From Montifringilla adamsi (lineage: Eukaryota > Chordata > Aves > Passeriformes > Passeridae), in NCBI GenBank assembly GCA_017590115.1, contig JAGGNK010008559.1, forward strand, positions 7,185,888-7,249,887: 64,000 nucleotides of DNA, given 5' to 3'. Position 1 is the stretch's first letter, and every line of letters starts with the position of its first letter. Of this stretch, positions 1 to 12,500 are shown piece by piece. The position numbers were made by a program, and so were the translations under genes. The notes beneath the pieces are model-generated. The model did not search any database and was not told the DNA's origin. It saw nothing but the letters and a program-made list of their open reading frames with translations.

Positions 1-3000
1 CATGTGAAATGATGCCTGGCTGAGTCTGTGGTCACCCTCCACAGTGAGCAAATGCCAAATGAGTTAAAAAAGGAGACGGACAGATAACTGCCTTCTCTTC
101 ATATGCTGTCACCAGCTGCCACATGCTGCCTGCTTGCTTTCCGTAATGGCGTTTCCCCTAAATTTAACAATTCTGTCTTGCACCCATAGTTATCCACGTT
201 GTCTCCCACATCATCGTTTATCATTTGGCTCCAAGTGTGGGCACTCAAGCAGCTACATCAACGCAGCCTTTCCAGCATGAAAGTGGCACAGAGCATAAAA
301 TGGTTTTTTTTTTTCATTTTTAGCTAATGAGCTAATTCTAATGCTTTTTCTAAAATGAGACTAAATTTTGAAAGCATAGGAGTCGTGCTTACAAAACTAA
401 TTTCCTGTTTTGAAAATCCCTCACATTAGTTGGAGAACTTGAGGCATTTTAAAATCAGGCAATTTTACATAGATAAGTTGAAGTGAACAGCAAGTAATTT
501 CTCATTAACAGCATAAAGGTAAGTAGGCAAAAGTACATATGTACGAATGGTTTTAAAAGGCTTCTTTTTAATAGGCATTTATCTAATTTCTTCTTTTTTT
601 GCTAGACACATAAATCAAGTATCTGTGGCATGTGGCTTGATAATACCCCTCAGTTAAACACTGACATTCTTCCAAAGAATTCCTTCTCATGCATGAGGCA
701 TGAGTGCACCAGTGCAGCACAACCTGTGCAGGGTCACATCTCAGGGAGCCATAGTTCTCATGAAGTTAATGACAAATACCAGAAAGGTACTGGAAAATTC
801 ATTAAAAAACCGAAAGTGGAGGTGAAAGGGTTCCGTTTAGCCTCAGGGGCAACTTTTAAGTTCCATTCACCCACTTGTCCATAGGCAGGAACTGACAATG
901 TCATACATTTTTTCACTCATCCTTTTCTTTATTTTGTCATTCAGTTCCAGACAGACAGGAACTTTTAGGAGTTGGTGTTTATCCAAATTTGTTCTTGATT
1001 GGAAATCTCAGGAACATGTGTTTCTCATGTTTCTACTGTTTACTGGTCCGAATAGATGTGAAGAGTTGTTTTCCTTACAGCCTTCCAAAAAATTTAAAAC
1101 TAAGCAAAAAATTGAAAATCTTAGAGAAATACAGTAAAAAATCACAGTGCAGCTTCTTTCAGAAACCTCACTGTCTGGTGATTAGAGCTACTAAGTTAGT
1201 TCTATTGCTGAATCCCCAGGCTAAATCAGTTGCCAGATTTGGAGCTGAACCTTTCTGCCATTCTAGAAAGTAGATTTCATGAGACTGCTTCAGGAGAGAT
1301 TGCTTCCAAAATAAAAAATCTAAGTTGTCCTCTAATTTTTCATTATAGGTTGGGATTTACTTGGGTGATTTCATGTTTCTTTGAAGTCTTTATGGGAGTT
1401 GGATTCTTACTGTAAAAAATAAACTATATATTTATGTGGTTGTAAAATTTACTTTTCTAATATTGAAGCTTTGAAAAAGTTTATTTCTTGTTTAGGTTTG
1501 AGGTTTGGAAAGAAAAATTCTTTAGAATGCTTGGGAAAATGAAGGGAGCTTTTAATTACTGTGTCCTTTCTTTTCATTACCACTTTGAAGGCATTGTACT
1601 AGGGAATTTCATGTTTCCTTGTAAAAAGTTGTGTGTGAACTTGGAGTTTAATTGCCTTGTAATTAAAGAGGGAAGACTAAATTGTTTTAAATGGACTATT
1701 ACCTGTAGATCTAATTAAATAAACTTCTGTGCAGTGACACGGACCAGTGAGAGCAGCAGATTTCAGCCTCAGTGTCTCATAGCACCTGCAGAAGGGGCAG
1801 AGAAATTTGTAATGCACAATATACTGCAAATGCACTAAAAGCTAAGTGTGCTGCCTGAGTCTCCAGGTGCCCTTTACTCTGCTGGATAAGTTATTCTTTT
1901 TGAGCAGGTGTGCATAAATGGCCACAGAAGTACCTAATTCAATACGTGTTTAGATCAGCAGCATAAATTATTAATGCCAAATTACTGCCACGTTTGTGAC
2001 AATTTGGATTTCTCTAAAGCTTACCATTCAGTTAAATACATTAAAATGCATTTTAAACTTCTCTTATGTGCTTATGTAAATCCATTTAAAGATAGCAAAG
2101 TGGAAGGATATTTCTAAGTATTGAAACTTGCTAGTTAATAGCTTTTTTACTATTAAAGTATGAAGAGGTTGACATGCTATAAAAGTATTTATAACCAAGA
2201 TACTTTTTTTCCCCTTTTGAATGACCTAGGTCTTGCCAAGGAATACATTTGGAACAGATTTGTTTACAGAACTACCAGAAATGTAATACATTAGAACAAT
2301 CCATATTGGAGCTCCCATTGGGTTGAAAGTGATGTGTTCTAAAAAAAATTTTAGCAATGCAAGAAGCAGGGTCGTGGGACTGCAAGTTCTGTCTACTGTA
2401 ACTTCTCTTTTGCTGAGCTTAAGTAGTTCATGGGAATGCATCTGAAACAAAATGAGCTTTCTCTTAATATTTTGGTACTTCTTGTCCATGAAAGTGACTT
2501 ATTGTATGGGGCAGAGTTGAAAAGCAAGTTTGCAGGAGCTTTGTTTGGAAATGTAAAATGGCTTCATTTAGGCAGATATTTGGGGGAAAATAACATAGCT
2601 TTGTTTTCCTTCTTCAAGCTAGCAACAAAAAATTCAGACTTAAAAAAATTCAGTTCTATCTATAAGGCTTCTTTTGAATTATATGCTTATTATAGTATGG
2701 CCTGATGCAGTGGTTAAAATTAACATCCTGTTTCATGTCCAAAATTCTGCTAAATGGCAGTTTGTTAATCCCAGCCCTTAAAGGGTGTTTCATCCCTGGG
2801 ATGTGGGAAGGTCTGTATGGGTGTAGTGTGCTTCTTGCTATCCAAGCTTACTTTCAGATACAATATATAGGATCTCATTAACAAAGGATGTATGGTAATA
2901 CTGCAGAAAATGGGGGAAAAAGGTTTTGGCTTCCATAAATATGTAGCCAATCAAATAGTTTAAAACTGCTCTGAAGCCTTCCGAAATTTATTTACCTGTC

Positions 3001-3081
3001 TGAAGTGCTTAGATACTTGGTGTATCTCAGGTAAGAACAGATCAGGGTAATATTTTTAGCTCTAGTATGGAACAAAGTAAT

Positions 3082-3250
3082 CAGAGCATCTTAGAATGTG
3101 TTGTGTTGAAAGAGACCTTAAAGACCATTTCATTCCAGCCCCCTGCTGTGGGCAGGGACACCTTCCACTCTCCCAGGTTATTCAAAGCCCCATCCAACCT
3201 GGCCTTGAACACTTCCAGGAATGGAGCATCCACAGCTTCTCTGGGCACTG
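3082..3250 (-). mobile_element. CR1 LINE 3'-end fragment
   Basis: Read on the minus strand this is the familiar last part of a CR1 element: the 'ccatccctggaagtgtt' region, the 'ttggatggggct' region, then the terminal 'ccttccaacccaaaccatt'-like tail. It is degraded at the tail end (3082-3110) and truncated at its 5' end near 3250, as most CR1 copies are. It lies inside the ANKRD50 intron in antisense orientation and carries no reverse transcriptase sequence. Confidence 0.85.
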
Positions 3251-6004
3251 ATATATCATTTAAAGGGGAGAAAAAAAAGCCAAACACACAAACCCTTCCT
3301 TTTTTACTTTTTTATTTGAAGGGCTTGGGTTTTTTTTTTTTTTTGTTCAATTTCCCACCCATTTTGAGAAGCAAAATGAAAACTGTTTTTCAAAGAATGC
3401 TTGCAAGACGAGGAAGAGTCTTTTGTTTTTGAAGCGGAGATACAGTTACTGAGACAGAAGCACTTAAACAGTTGTCACTGCACATTTTCCTGGGAAGGCT
3501 GGGAGTCAGGGGAGGTGAAGTGTAATCATTAGTCAGGCAACACTGAACATCAGCTGAAATCTCAGGATTGCTGTTGTGCCAGTCTATCGGGGCTTTTCTC
3601 ATTGCTGGGAAACAAAATCCACTACTGGAAAAACACTCAAACCATGTAAAAATAAAAATAGCTTATGTTTGCAGGTATATATTGGAAGGCAGGATGTGGG
3701 CATGGGGTTAATGTGAGAGGTTGGGGATTTTGTGAGCAGGGTCACTTAGGTCTAAAGACATAGAGAATGATTTTGCAGAGCTCCCTGCCTGTTCTTGTTC
3801 AGCCAGGAGACGGGGACAGATCTGTGCCGGGCAGTTCAGAGGAAGGTGAGTGAGCAGGGTGGTTGTGTTTGCTCCAGATTGAGCAAAACAGAGCTGTTCC
3901 CTCTGCACACATGAGCCAGGCAAAGGGACACTTGTCCCTAATTGCGGCTCCTTGGATGCATGTCACTGTGGGTCCATGCACCAAGCAATGCCCTGCCTTT
4001 GGTGTTATTTTTTCACTTCTGTGTCTTCTGAATGATCCTGACCTAGAAACAGCCTTTCACTTGAGTGGGAGCTTGGGATCTGCAGAATCACAGGACACTG
4101 TCTGCTCTTACTCAGCAAAGTTTTTTATCTGGGTTATGTGCAAGTATTAAGGGCTTCACAAAGTTACATACAAAATATTTTAATAAAATACATAGTAAAG
4201 CAATGAATTATGCCATCCTACAGGTCAAGTTAGGACATTACTTGAATTTGTGGCACGTTATGGTAGATAAAGCTATTTCTGTGTTTCCTTTTAGAGCCAA
4301 GTGGAGAAGGATTATTTTCTTGTTCCTGGCCTTTTAATTAAAAAATCTTCAAGTAGTCAGTCTTGCTTGTGTAGTCTTATTCTCTGAACTGACTGTGCAA
4401 AATTGTCCTCTCCAGTGATTTCATTTTGTGGAGAAGCGTGATTTTGTTTTAGGTATTCTATTGGTTCAGTCCTGTTTGTAGTGCTTCCATAAATTACTAA
4501 GGGAAGCAGAAATATTTTAGTAACACTTCCATAGTTGGACTCTGTTCTCATCTGTGGTGTTTGTACAGTGCTGATGTAGACTAAACAATTAACAGAGTGA
4601 CCTTAACGGGACGTTCAGAACCTCTGCTGAAGCCACGGGGGAGCAAAAACCACAGCTCTGTTACCAGCCTGAATTTGCTGTCAGAACAACCTCACAGACT
4701 GAGCAGTTTGATCCACAATGTTTAGATACAATAAAAATATAGATCTAAAAGCAACATCCTTCAGAGGCTCACTTAATTTTTTTTTCTCATGGAGATGGGG
4801 CTGGAACTGAATTGAACACATTGATCAAATGTTGCTTTTCCTTCCGTGTAATTTAGAGATTAGTAACTTAGCTTTGGTTTGATGAGTAGTTGGTTTTGTG
4901 TCTGACTAGCTGAGCTGGCTGTAAGGAAGGGATCACAAGCTGTCCCTGAGGAAGTGAGGTGCAGTTCTGGCCCAAAATGCAGTCACTGAAGCTACTGCCT
5001 CCGTGACCTCTGTGGTTTTCCCGTAACTTCCACAAGAGCAGCGTTCAAACAACGTGGTGTGTCATCAATCAGGGAGGGCAGGTCCTCATCAAGTGCTTAC
5101 CTTGGCCCCACCAGAGCAAATGTTTGAAATGGCAGGGGCAGCCATGTATCCACACAGCTCTGCCTTGGTTCAGCCCCCTTCCTGAGAGTCTTCTGGCCGC
5201 TAAGGCAGCGCAGGGAACTTCCCTGCACATGCTGCTGGGAACAGTGTCCCTTTCCTTCAGTGGGGAGGGGACAGACAGTGTGTGTGAAATAATGTCCCTT
5301 TTGCCTCTAGAGAGTAAACAGGCTGGAAAAACAGATATGATTACGAGAGAACCTATGTCTTTATGCAATGAGTCACCTACTAGAGAACCAGGGTGGTTAT
5401 CTAGAACTCAATCGTCACTTCCAAAAAGTAGATAATTTGGGTGTGCAGAGGTCTGAAGATGTTTAAAACTATTTTTGAGTGTCTCTCCTGTATCATAAAA
5501 GCTTTTAAAGAAGCTGTGATGGTCAAGTTAGTGATTTATATACATTTGATCATGCATATGCAGCAGGTGTGAACACCCTCTTCTGTAATTAAATAAACAT
5601 AATAATTGTCTTAATCTAAATAGCTGAAAATTACTTAGAATTCCATTGTTAACCACACTGGAGAAGGGATTGTTCCTTTAATAATATAATAATACTTAAT
5701 AATCTTATTTCGGTTGCAGTTTTGATGGTTTTGCTTAGGTGTTTAGTGTTGTCCAACGCAGACACACAATGCCTAATTCAGAGTGATTTTCAATATTATT
5801 TTTGTTAATAGCACCTATTTTTTCCTATAATAGATTATGATAACAGTGTATCTAATTATCAAAGTTTTCTGCTATTATAATTAATTTATATTCACTGTGT
5901 TTAGAGGGGAAAATATTTTCTTGTGGGTGTTCCCCACCCAAAAATGTCTTGGCTTTTATTTACTCTTCTTTCAACACTGAGTTAAGCAGAACTGGATCAG
6001 AAAT

Positions 6005-6031
6005 AATTACAATTTTCTCTCCTCTCAACAG
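6005..6031 (+). promoter_or_regulatory. ANKRD50: 3' splice site of the large ANKRD50 exon
   Basis: A pyrimidine-rich stretch (attttctctcctctcaac) ends in AG at 6030-6031. An adenosine-containing 'ggatcag' or 'taattac' further upstream could serve as the branch region. The site is chosen because the frame that continues from it ([16 protein letters not shown]) matches ANKRD50 straight from the first base, while the frame upstream of the AG does not. It sets the exon start at 6032 in phase 1. Confidence 0.85.
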
Positions 6032-9000
6032 GTTTTCGAAAAATAAGTCTGGACGACCTCCGAAAAGCTTACATTGTGAAAGATGTACAGCAGTATATTC
6101 TGCATCGTTTGGATCAGGAAGAAGCCCTGAGACAGCACCTCACAAAAGAAACGGCAGAAATGCTGAATCAGCTTCACATCAAAAGCAGCGGCTGCTTTTT
6201 GTATCTGGAACGTGTCCTAGATGGAGTTGTGGAGAATTTTATCATGTTACGGGAGATCCGTGATATTCCAGGAACATTAAATGGCCTCTACCTTTGGCTC
6301 TGTCAGAGACTTTTTGTGAGAAAACAGTTTGCAAAGGTCCAGCCCATCCTTAATGTAATTCTTGCAGCCTGCAGGCCCTTGACCACCACGGAATTGTATC
6401 AGGCGGTGTGGACCAAAAACATGACACTGACGATGGAAGACTTTCAGCGCAAATTGGATGTCCTGTCCAAAGTCCTTGTCGATGGCCTTGGAAATACAAA
6501 AATCTTGTTCCATTACAGTTTTGCGGAGTGGTTGCTGGATGTAAAGCACTGTACACAGAAATACCTGTGTAACGCTGCAGAGGGACACAGAATGCTGGCG
6601 ATGAGTTACACCTGCCGGGCAAAGGATTTAACGCCGTTAGAAGCTCAAGAGTTTGCATTGCATCTCATTAATTCTAATTTGCAGTTGGAGACTTCAGAGC
6701 TGGCTTTGTGGATGATATGGAATGGCACACCCGTCAAAGACTCCCTGTCAACCTTAATTCCTAAAGAGCAAGAGGTGTTACAGCTGCTGGTGAAGGCTGG
6801 TGCCCACGTCAACAGCGAAGACGACCGCACGTCTTGCATCGTCCGGCAGGCCCTGGAGAGGGAGGACTCCATCCGCACCTTGCTGGACAACGGGGCATCC
6901 GTAAACCAGTGCGATTCCAATGGGAGAACGCTGCTGGCCAACGCAGCCTACAGTGGCAACCTCGACGTGGTCAACCTGCTGGTGTCGAGGGGAGCGGATC
7001 TGGAGATTGAAGACGCCCACGGGCAAACAGCGCTGACCTTGGCTTCTCGGCAGGGCCACACCAAGGTGGTCAACTGCCTCATCGGCTGTGGGGCCAACGT
7101 CAACCACACGGACCACGACGGCTGGACGGCGCTGCGCTCGGCGGCGTGGGGAGGGCACACGGAGGTGGTGTCCGCGCTGCTGTACGCCGGGGTCAAAGTG
7201 GACTGCGCCGACGCCGACAGCCGGACGGCGCTGAGAGCGGCGGCCTGGGGAGGGCACGAAGATATTGTGCTGAATCTGCTCCAGCACGGGGCTGAAGTTA
7301 ATAAAGCCGACAACGAGGGCAGGACGGCTCTGATCGCGGCTGCCTACATGGGGCACAAAGAGATCGTGGAGCACCTGCTGGACCACGGTGCAGAGGTGAA
7401 CCACGAGGACGTGGACGGGAGGACGGCGCTGTCTGTGGCTGCGCTCTGCGTGCCCGCCAGTAAGGGCCACGCCTCGGTGGTCAGCCTCCTCATCGACCGC
7501 GGTGCTGAAGTCGACCACTGTGACAAGGATGGCATGACGCCGCTGCTGGTGGCCGCCTACGAAGGACACGTGGATGTGGTTGATCTGCTGCTGGAAGGAG
7601 GAGCTGATGTGGATCACACGGACAACAACGGCCGGACGCCGCTTCTGGCAGCAGCCTCCATGGGCCACGCCTCAGTGGTGAATACTCTTTTGTTTTGGGG
7701 TGCAGCTGTTGACAGCATTGACAGTGAAGGTAGAACGGTCCTGAGCATAGCATCTGCGCAGGGCAATGTTGAAGTAGTACGGACTCTGCTGGACAGGGGG
7801 CTAGATGAAAATCACAGGGACGATGCAGGCTGGACACCTTTGCACATGGCAGCTTTTGAAGGTCACAGGTTGATCTGTGAAGCTCTTATAGAACAAGGTG
7901 CTAGAACAAATGAAATTGATAATGATGGACGGATACCTTTCATATTAGCTGCGCAGGAAGGTCACTATGATTGTGTGCAGTTGTTACTGGAAAATAAATC
8001 CAACATTGATCAGAGAGGCTACGATGGCAGAAATGCTCTCCGGGTTGCTGCCTTAGAAGGTCACAGAGATATAGTAGAGCTACTGCTCAGCCATGGAGCA
8101 GATGTGAACTACAAAGATGCTGATGGCCGGCCGACACTTTATATCCTAGCATTAGAAAACCAGCTTACAATGGCTGAGTATTTTTTAGAAAATGGTGCAA
8201 ATGTCGAAGCAAGCGATGCTGAAGGAAGAACAGCACTCCATGTTTCCTGCTGGCAGGGCCATTTGGAGATGGTGCAGGTGCTGATAACATACCACGCTGA
8301 TGTGAACGCTGCAGATAATGAGAAGAGATCCGCTTTGCAGTCTGCTGCATGGCAAGGCCACGTGAAGGTCGTGCAGCTTCTCATCGAGCATGGTGCTCTG
8401 GTTGACCACACTTGTAATCAAGGTGCTACTGGACTCTGCATTGCAGCCCAAGAGGGGCACATTGACGTTGTCCAGATATTACTGGAGCATGGTGCTGATC
8501 CAAATCATGCTGACCAATTTGGGCGCACTGCTATGCGGGTTGCAGCCAAAAATGGACACTCCCAGATTATCAAATTACTGGAAAAATATGGTGCATCGAC
8601 TCTGAATGGTTGTACTCCGTCTCCAGTCCACACAATGGAGCAGAAGCCCTTACAATCAGTCTCCTCTAAAATGCAGTCCTTAACCATGAAGTCCAACAGT
8701 TCAGGGAGTACTGGAGGAGACATGCAGCCTGGAATGCGGGGATTGTCCAATGGGCCTGCACACGCCTTCAGTTCTCCTTCGGAGTCTCCCGATTCTACGG
8801 TTGACCGTCAGAAGTCATCTTTATCAAATAATTCCCTGAAAAGCTCCAAAAATTCTTCTCTCCGCACCACGTCCTCGACGGCCACCGCTCAGACGGTGCC
8901 CATCGATAGTTTCCACAGCCTGTCATTCACGGAGCAAATCCAGCAGCATTCCCTGCCACGCAGCAGAAGCAGGCAGTCCATTGTTTCCCCTTCTTCCACA

Positions 9001-9576
9001 ACTCATTCCCTGAGTCAAAATCATAATTCACCCAGTAGTGAGTTTGAATGGAGCCAAGTGAAACCTAGCTTGAAATCAACTAAAGTGAACAAAGGGGGCA
9101 AAACAGACAACTCCAGCAAGTCTGGGTCAGCTGGAAAAAAAATAAAGCAGAGTAGTTCCTCCCAACCCAAAGTGCTAGAGTATGAAATGACTCAGTTTGA
9201 TAAACGAGTACCTATTGCCAAATCTGGCACAAGCATGCCACTGAAATCAATGCCACCAGAGCCACAGTGCAAAATTTTGGTCCCTCCAGCTCAGCAAGAA
9301 GTTGGTCGATCTCAGCAGCAGTTCCTGATTCACCAACAGAGTGGGGAGCAGAAGAAGAGAAATGGCATTATGACAAATCCAAATTACCATCTTCAGAGCA
9401 ATCAGGTTTTTCTCGGCAGGGTTTCTGTCCCACGAACAGTGCAGGACAGAGGGCATCAGGATGTGCTGGAAGGCTATCCCCCCGCAGAGACAGAACTCAG
9501 CCTTAAGCAAGCCTTAAAACTTCAGATTGAAGGTAGCGACCCAAGCTTCAACTACAAGAAGGAAACACCATTGTAA
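6032..9576 (+). CDS. ANKRD50: ANKRD50, large 3' coding exon (partial gene)
   Basis: Ankyrin repeat domain-containing protein 50, known from mammalian work as an endosomal protein acting with the SNX27-retromer and WASH machinery to recycle nutrient transporters to the plasma membrane. The exon gives a split Gly plus about 1,180 residues and a TAA stop; human ANKRD50 is about 1,429 residues, so roughly 250, including the Walker A motif, lie on an upstream exon. Counting from Phe at 6034: residues 1-240 are the rest of the NTPase/STAND-like module ([10 protein letters not shown] near 160-169); about 242-854 are some 19 ankyrin repeats of the DGRTAL..AA..GH..VV..LL..GA type; about 855-1180 are a Ser/Thr-rich, probably disordered tail ending ETPL. 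One repeat near 7434-7475 carries a short insertion (CVPASK), as in the human protein. The apparent GTG start at 6076 is only a Val inside the exon. There are no frameshifts or internal stops, and the identity is recognised with high certainty. Confidence 0.97.
6765..7670 (+). other. CpG-dense block inside the ANKRD50 ankyrin exon
   Basis: Within one exon, base composition changes sharply. From about 6765 to 7670 most third codon positions are G or C and CpG is very frequent (nine CpGs in 7081-7140 by my count), whereas 8041-8100 has one. The fall near 7680 is abrupt. The encoded protein is ordinary ankyrin repeat on both sides, so this is a nucleotide-level feature. It could be an intragenic CpG island or a GC-biased gene-conversion tract. 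Confidence 0.75.
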
Positions 9577-9585
9577 AAGGTAACT
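9577..9585 (+). promoter_or_regulatory. ANKRD50: splice-donor-like site just after the stop codon
   Basis: The stop TAA (9574-9576) is followed by AAG and then GTAACT, a close match to the vertebrate donor consensus MAG|GTRAGT, with the GT at 9580-9581. If used, the rest of the 3' UTR would sit on a later exon. An exon junction this close to the stop would not trigger nonsense-mediated decay. Usage is inferred only from the match; read-through into a contiguous 3' UTR is the alternative. Confidence 0.45.
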
Positions 9586-12500
9586 TACCCAGTCACAAAG
9601 GAACCAAATGCCTGCATTTCATTTAAAATGTGCTAAAATTACATTTTATTATCATTTACCATCATAACTGCTTGTGTGATGGATGTTAAAATCTTAACCT
9701 GTCAAGCATTTCCTTCGCTGTCATTTAAAAGCACCAGCCATAGACGAATTGGATCACTGTCGTGTTGTCTGTTGAATTCAGTTGCTCAAATTGTTCCCCA
9801 CTGTCTTTGATAAGTGAGTTTCAGGTGACTTTGATTTGGAATTTGATTTTCCAATGTAAGGACAGATGAGAATTTCAGTTCATTATATTTTCAGATACAG
9901 TCTTTATTTCATTATTTATGAAAATGCTCTTCAGAAAGTTTCTGAAGGTTCCTAAAAGTTATGGGCAACCACTTTTCTGAATGTGGATTTCAAGGAGGAA
10001 AATATGCTTATATGTATGAAATACTATTCTAAAGCTTTGATTTTAAATTTCTGTTACTGTAAAGGTAATCCTTCCATAAAAGAGGTGGCTTTTCTCACGG
10101 CAAGATTATAATCTATGTTATGGTACTACTTTTCTGACCATTCTGTTCTTCTTAATCAGTGGAGGTCATTTAGATACCTCCTCTCCAGTACTGAATTTTA
10201 AGCTGAAAAAGTAATTATAAGTCTCTTTTTCAGACATGAATTGTCAGTGAGTCAGCTAAAATAGTTCTATTTTTCTCCCTCTTCCTGTTGAGGTGTAAAT
10301 TTTTTTAGGGTGTTTGGAATGTGTTAACATTTCTATTGGAATTTCAGAGAAGCAGAATAAGAGGTATGCCCACCTCTTATCGCTTGCTCACTTATTTTTG
10401 AAAACATTTTTTTGTGTGTGAATGCAGCATTTTGGACAGCTCAGGCTGCTGCTCCATAGAACAAAAATGTTCTTGCCAGCTCTGACTCAGTTCTGCTGCA
10501 GGTCATCAGAGACAGCGTGTTTCTAGGACAGTTGAAGGGGGTGCAGAATCCACACATGGAAGGTTTTCAGCTGTCAAAAACACATAAATAGGCGTTTTCC
10601 CAAAATGTCCTGGCAATTGATTTTAGTGGAATATATCTGTAGATACCGCTGAGGTCCATGGAGAATTACAAAGCTATAGAATATTGTCAGGATCCTGTTG
10701 GGCTGGCATTTTGGTTCACTTAAAATGTTTGAAACAATACAGTGTTTCAGAAACATCTGCACTAAAGCCTGCACATTTGTAAAATGCAAATTTTACCGAA
10801 GAGTCAGATGAGCTGTGGGGCAGGGCAGCAGAAACAGGCATAGAGAGGAATCATCAGCTGGGAGAGCAACATCCTTAAATCTTCATAAAAGTTACAAGGA
10901 CTTCAGATTCCCACAGTAGTACATCATGCCCAAACAGGATTAGAATTTATTTGTAATTTTTTTCCTGCTTCTGTAAAACTTTAAAACATGTAATTAAGGA
11001 TTGTATTTCCTAACTCTTACATGCCTCCACCTGATGTTCATCGCTTGCTTTCATGTTATACTTTATTGTAAATCCATTGCATGGTTCTGATGTAGAATGT
11101 GTTCATCTCACCCGACCTGTCATCAAAAGACTGGTTTTGGTGAATTTTTCCATCTTCCTTGATTTTAAAATATAAACAGCATATAAAGAAATCTGAACAT
11201 TCCACATATAATACTAAAATTTGGCTTTGCTTTGTCTGGAACAAATGGTGTGTTACTGAAAATTCAGGGTTTCTCTCAGTGAAGTTTTTGGTTTTGCAAA
11301 TGGCTAAAAAATGAGGTGTGGATAAACAAATGATTCCTTTTGCTTTTCTCTTAACACTTCCCTGAACATCACTCTAAAGATGGGAGTTAGAACAGTTCTC
11401 TGTGGATTATGAATTGCTTACCACAGGCTGTAATTTACCTCCTCTTTTGCCAAATCTCAAGCAGAAAAAAGGGTAATTTCCCTGACTGGTGGATAAATGA
11501 GTCACCTGTGGGGAATCACATCAGAAATACTCCATGGGAGCACCACAGGAATGGCTTTCCTTCCCTGGCTGCTGCTTCCCAGCATATCCAGTAAGCTCTC
11601 CTGTTGTAGGGTCTTGGGATAGCAGAGAGCACAGGGAAACAATCACAGGACTGGGGCTGGGCAGGAAACACTTTTCCTCATCAGGTTGTTGCTGTGTGCT
11701 TTTGACTTCAGTTAGGGATGATACAGCTTCATTTCTGACAATGCTGTTTGTGTTACAGACTGTTTCAAAGCTCAGTGTTTTTATTTTATACTTCCAGGCC
11801 AATTCCATGATGCTGTGAACAGAAGCGCTTCTGCTCCCGATGATTTATCAGCTGGCTGGGATGAAAGCAAACAGTGCTTGTTTAGTCCACCTAGAAATTC
11901 AAGAATGTGATTCCTACAGTTCAGTTACCTTAATTACTGTAACGTGCCTACATTTTCAGGCTGCCTTCTCAGTATAACCCTCTGTGCTTCGAAATTTTAT
12001 TTTGTGTACTTTGTATTTAATACACAGAATGAGCACTTTTTTTAATTGCAGAAAGATATATGCTGTATTTCTCTGACCACAGCTGAAAATGGTAAGAGCC
12101 AGGAATTCTGATTTCCTATTCCAGATCGCTTGGTAGAGGTGCATGTGCCACAGTGAACTGTGTTATGGAAAAGGCAGTGCTTTTTGTATTTATTTTTCTG
12201 TGGCTAAAGAAAATAAGCAACGAGTTTGTCACATTTGCATTGTTGTCATGTATTGTCAGTTCCCCGTGTACTTCAAAAGGTTCCCTCCAGAATTACAAGT
12301 CTTGTAACAGTATTTTATAAATACTGTACTTGTGTGTTCTGTCTGTGTAATTGCTGTTCAGTGGTGGTAAAGAAGTCGGACTGCAGCCACCTGCAGTGTC
12401 TTTGGGATTTTTAAAAGGCAAAAATCTACTCTCTGGTACTACAGCACCAAATCTGGATGGCAGATTGGGACCACTGAAAGCAATAGGCAAATTTTGGACA

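Larger units (their letters stand above)
1..6031 (+). other. ANKRD50: ANKRD50 intron (3' part), phase 1
   Basis: This is intronic sequence upstream of the large ANKRD50 exon. It is AT-rich and full of stops, and none of its short open frames resembles the N-terminal part of ANKRD50 (roughly 250 residues carrying the P-loop), so that exon must lie before position 1 and the intron is longer than 6 kb. The exon at 6032 opens with two bases that complete a split glycine codon, so the intron is phase 1. It contains one CR1 fragment (3082-3250) and one pair of cryptic splice-like sites (606-786). I see no RNA gene here. The intron call follows from the exon; the upstream extent is inferred. Confidence 0.85.

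Noticed and set aside
6076..6078. GTG as the start of the large open frame
   Set aside because: It is a valine within the exon. The ANKRD50 frame runs back to the splice acceptor at 6031, and the true start is on an upstream exon.
6778..7668. 296-codon open frame on the minus strand inside the ANKRD50 exon
   Set aside because: It coincides with the CpG-dense block, where GC-rich codons on the sense strand remove reverse-strand stops. It is a shadow of the ankyrin repeats, with His/Val/Arg-rich content and no family resemblance.
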